Positions 46,452 through 46,482 of a stretch of 46,482 nt of DNA are shown in pieces. This stretch comes from Serratia sp. H1w. Its GTDB lineage: Bacteria; Pseudomonadota; Gammaproteobacteria; Enterobacterales; Enterobacteriaceae. The position numbers and the translations under genes are program-made. Where the stretch lies: the NCBI RefSeq assembly GCF_000633355.1, contig NZ_AYMQ01000067.1, positions 1 through 46,482 of the forward strand, in the 5' to 3' direction. The stretch's first letter is position 1, and each line of letters starts with the position of its first letter. Under the pieces are notes generated by a model. That model saw nothing but the letters and a program-made list of their open reading frames with translations. It was not told where the DNA came from and did no database searches.

Positions 46452-46482
46452 ATTTCACCTATAAAAAATCTATGGTCACCCC

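Larger units (their letters stand above)
32340..46482. mobile_element. Lambda-like prophage, one end (rest beyond the window)
   Basis: It contains tail genes in lambda order on the minus strand (H, M, L, K, I, J, fibre). At the end nearest cysZ it holds a dinI-like gene, an SOS box and an AT-rich cargo module on the plus strand. The left boundary is placed between the cysZ terminator and the SOS box because host backbone stops at cysZ, but no attachment core can be defined without the other end. No integrase, head or lysis gene is in the window. Confidence 0.85.

Overview
The window is chromosomal DNA of an Enterobacterales bacterium, most like Serratia or a close Yersiniaceae relative. This rests on gene order and close protein resemblance to E. 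coli. The backbone alaX-alaW / gltX / valU-valX-valY-lysV and yfeR / yfeH-ypeB-ligA-zipA / cysZ is the classical order around gltX and cysZ. The genus is inferred from GC-rich coding and general resemblance; the species cannot be fixed from the sequence alone.

Layout. (1) 1-3445: the end of a sugar-acid operon, with an aldolase fragment of the DapA/NAL family, an MFS anion transporter and a UxaA/GarD-family dehydratase. (2) 3499-6390: two tRNA-Ala genes, gltX, three tRNA-Val genes and tRNA-Lys. Two copies of a structured, tRNA-like repeat follow lysV. (3) 6541-24800: a complete-looking catecholate siderophore (enterobactin-type) locus. It holds entCEBA, fepB, entS, fepDGC, entF-ybdZ-fes and fepA, arranged as divergent units around Fur-box-like sites. 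The order mirrors E. coli, but entD, fepE and entH are missing. (4) 24865-32250: a nucleotidyltransferase-family gene, a FlxA-like gene, yfeR/yfeH, ypeB, ligA, zipA and cysZ. (5) About 32340 to the window end: one end of a lambda-like prophage, apparently inserted after cysZ where cysK is expected. It has a LexA-controlled small gene plus dinI-like gene, an AT-rich three-gene module and, on the minus strand, tail genes running from the tape measure (H) through M, L, K, a lipoprotein cargo gene, I and J to the tail fibre.

How the parts work together. EntCEBA make and activate 2,3-dihydroxybenzoate, and EntF with YbdZ assembles the trilactone. EntS exports it, FepA takes back the ferric form, FepB-FepDGC moves it across the inner membrane, and Fes hydrolyses it to release iron.

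The most interesting element is 33308-34507. Three overlapping genes look like a toxin-antitoxin-chaperone (TAC) operon: a RelE/HigB-like toxin candidate, an HTH antitoxin with a C-terminal extension and a SecB-like chaperone. It lies in the cargo zone of the prophage between the SOS genes and the tail fibre, with an 18-bp perfect palindrome just before the first gene. A phage-defence or prophage-maintenance role is inference.
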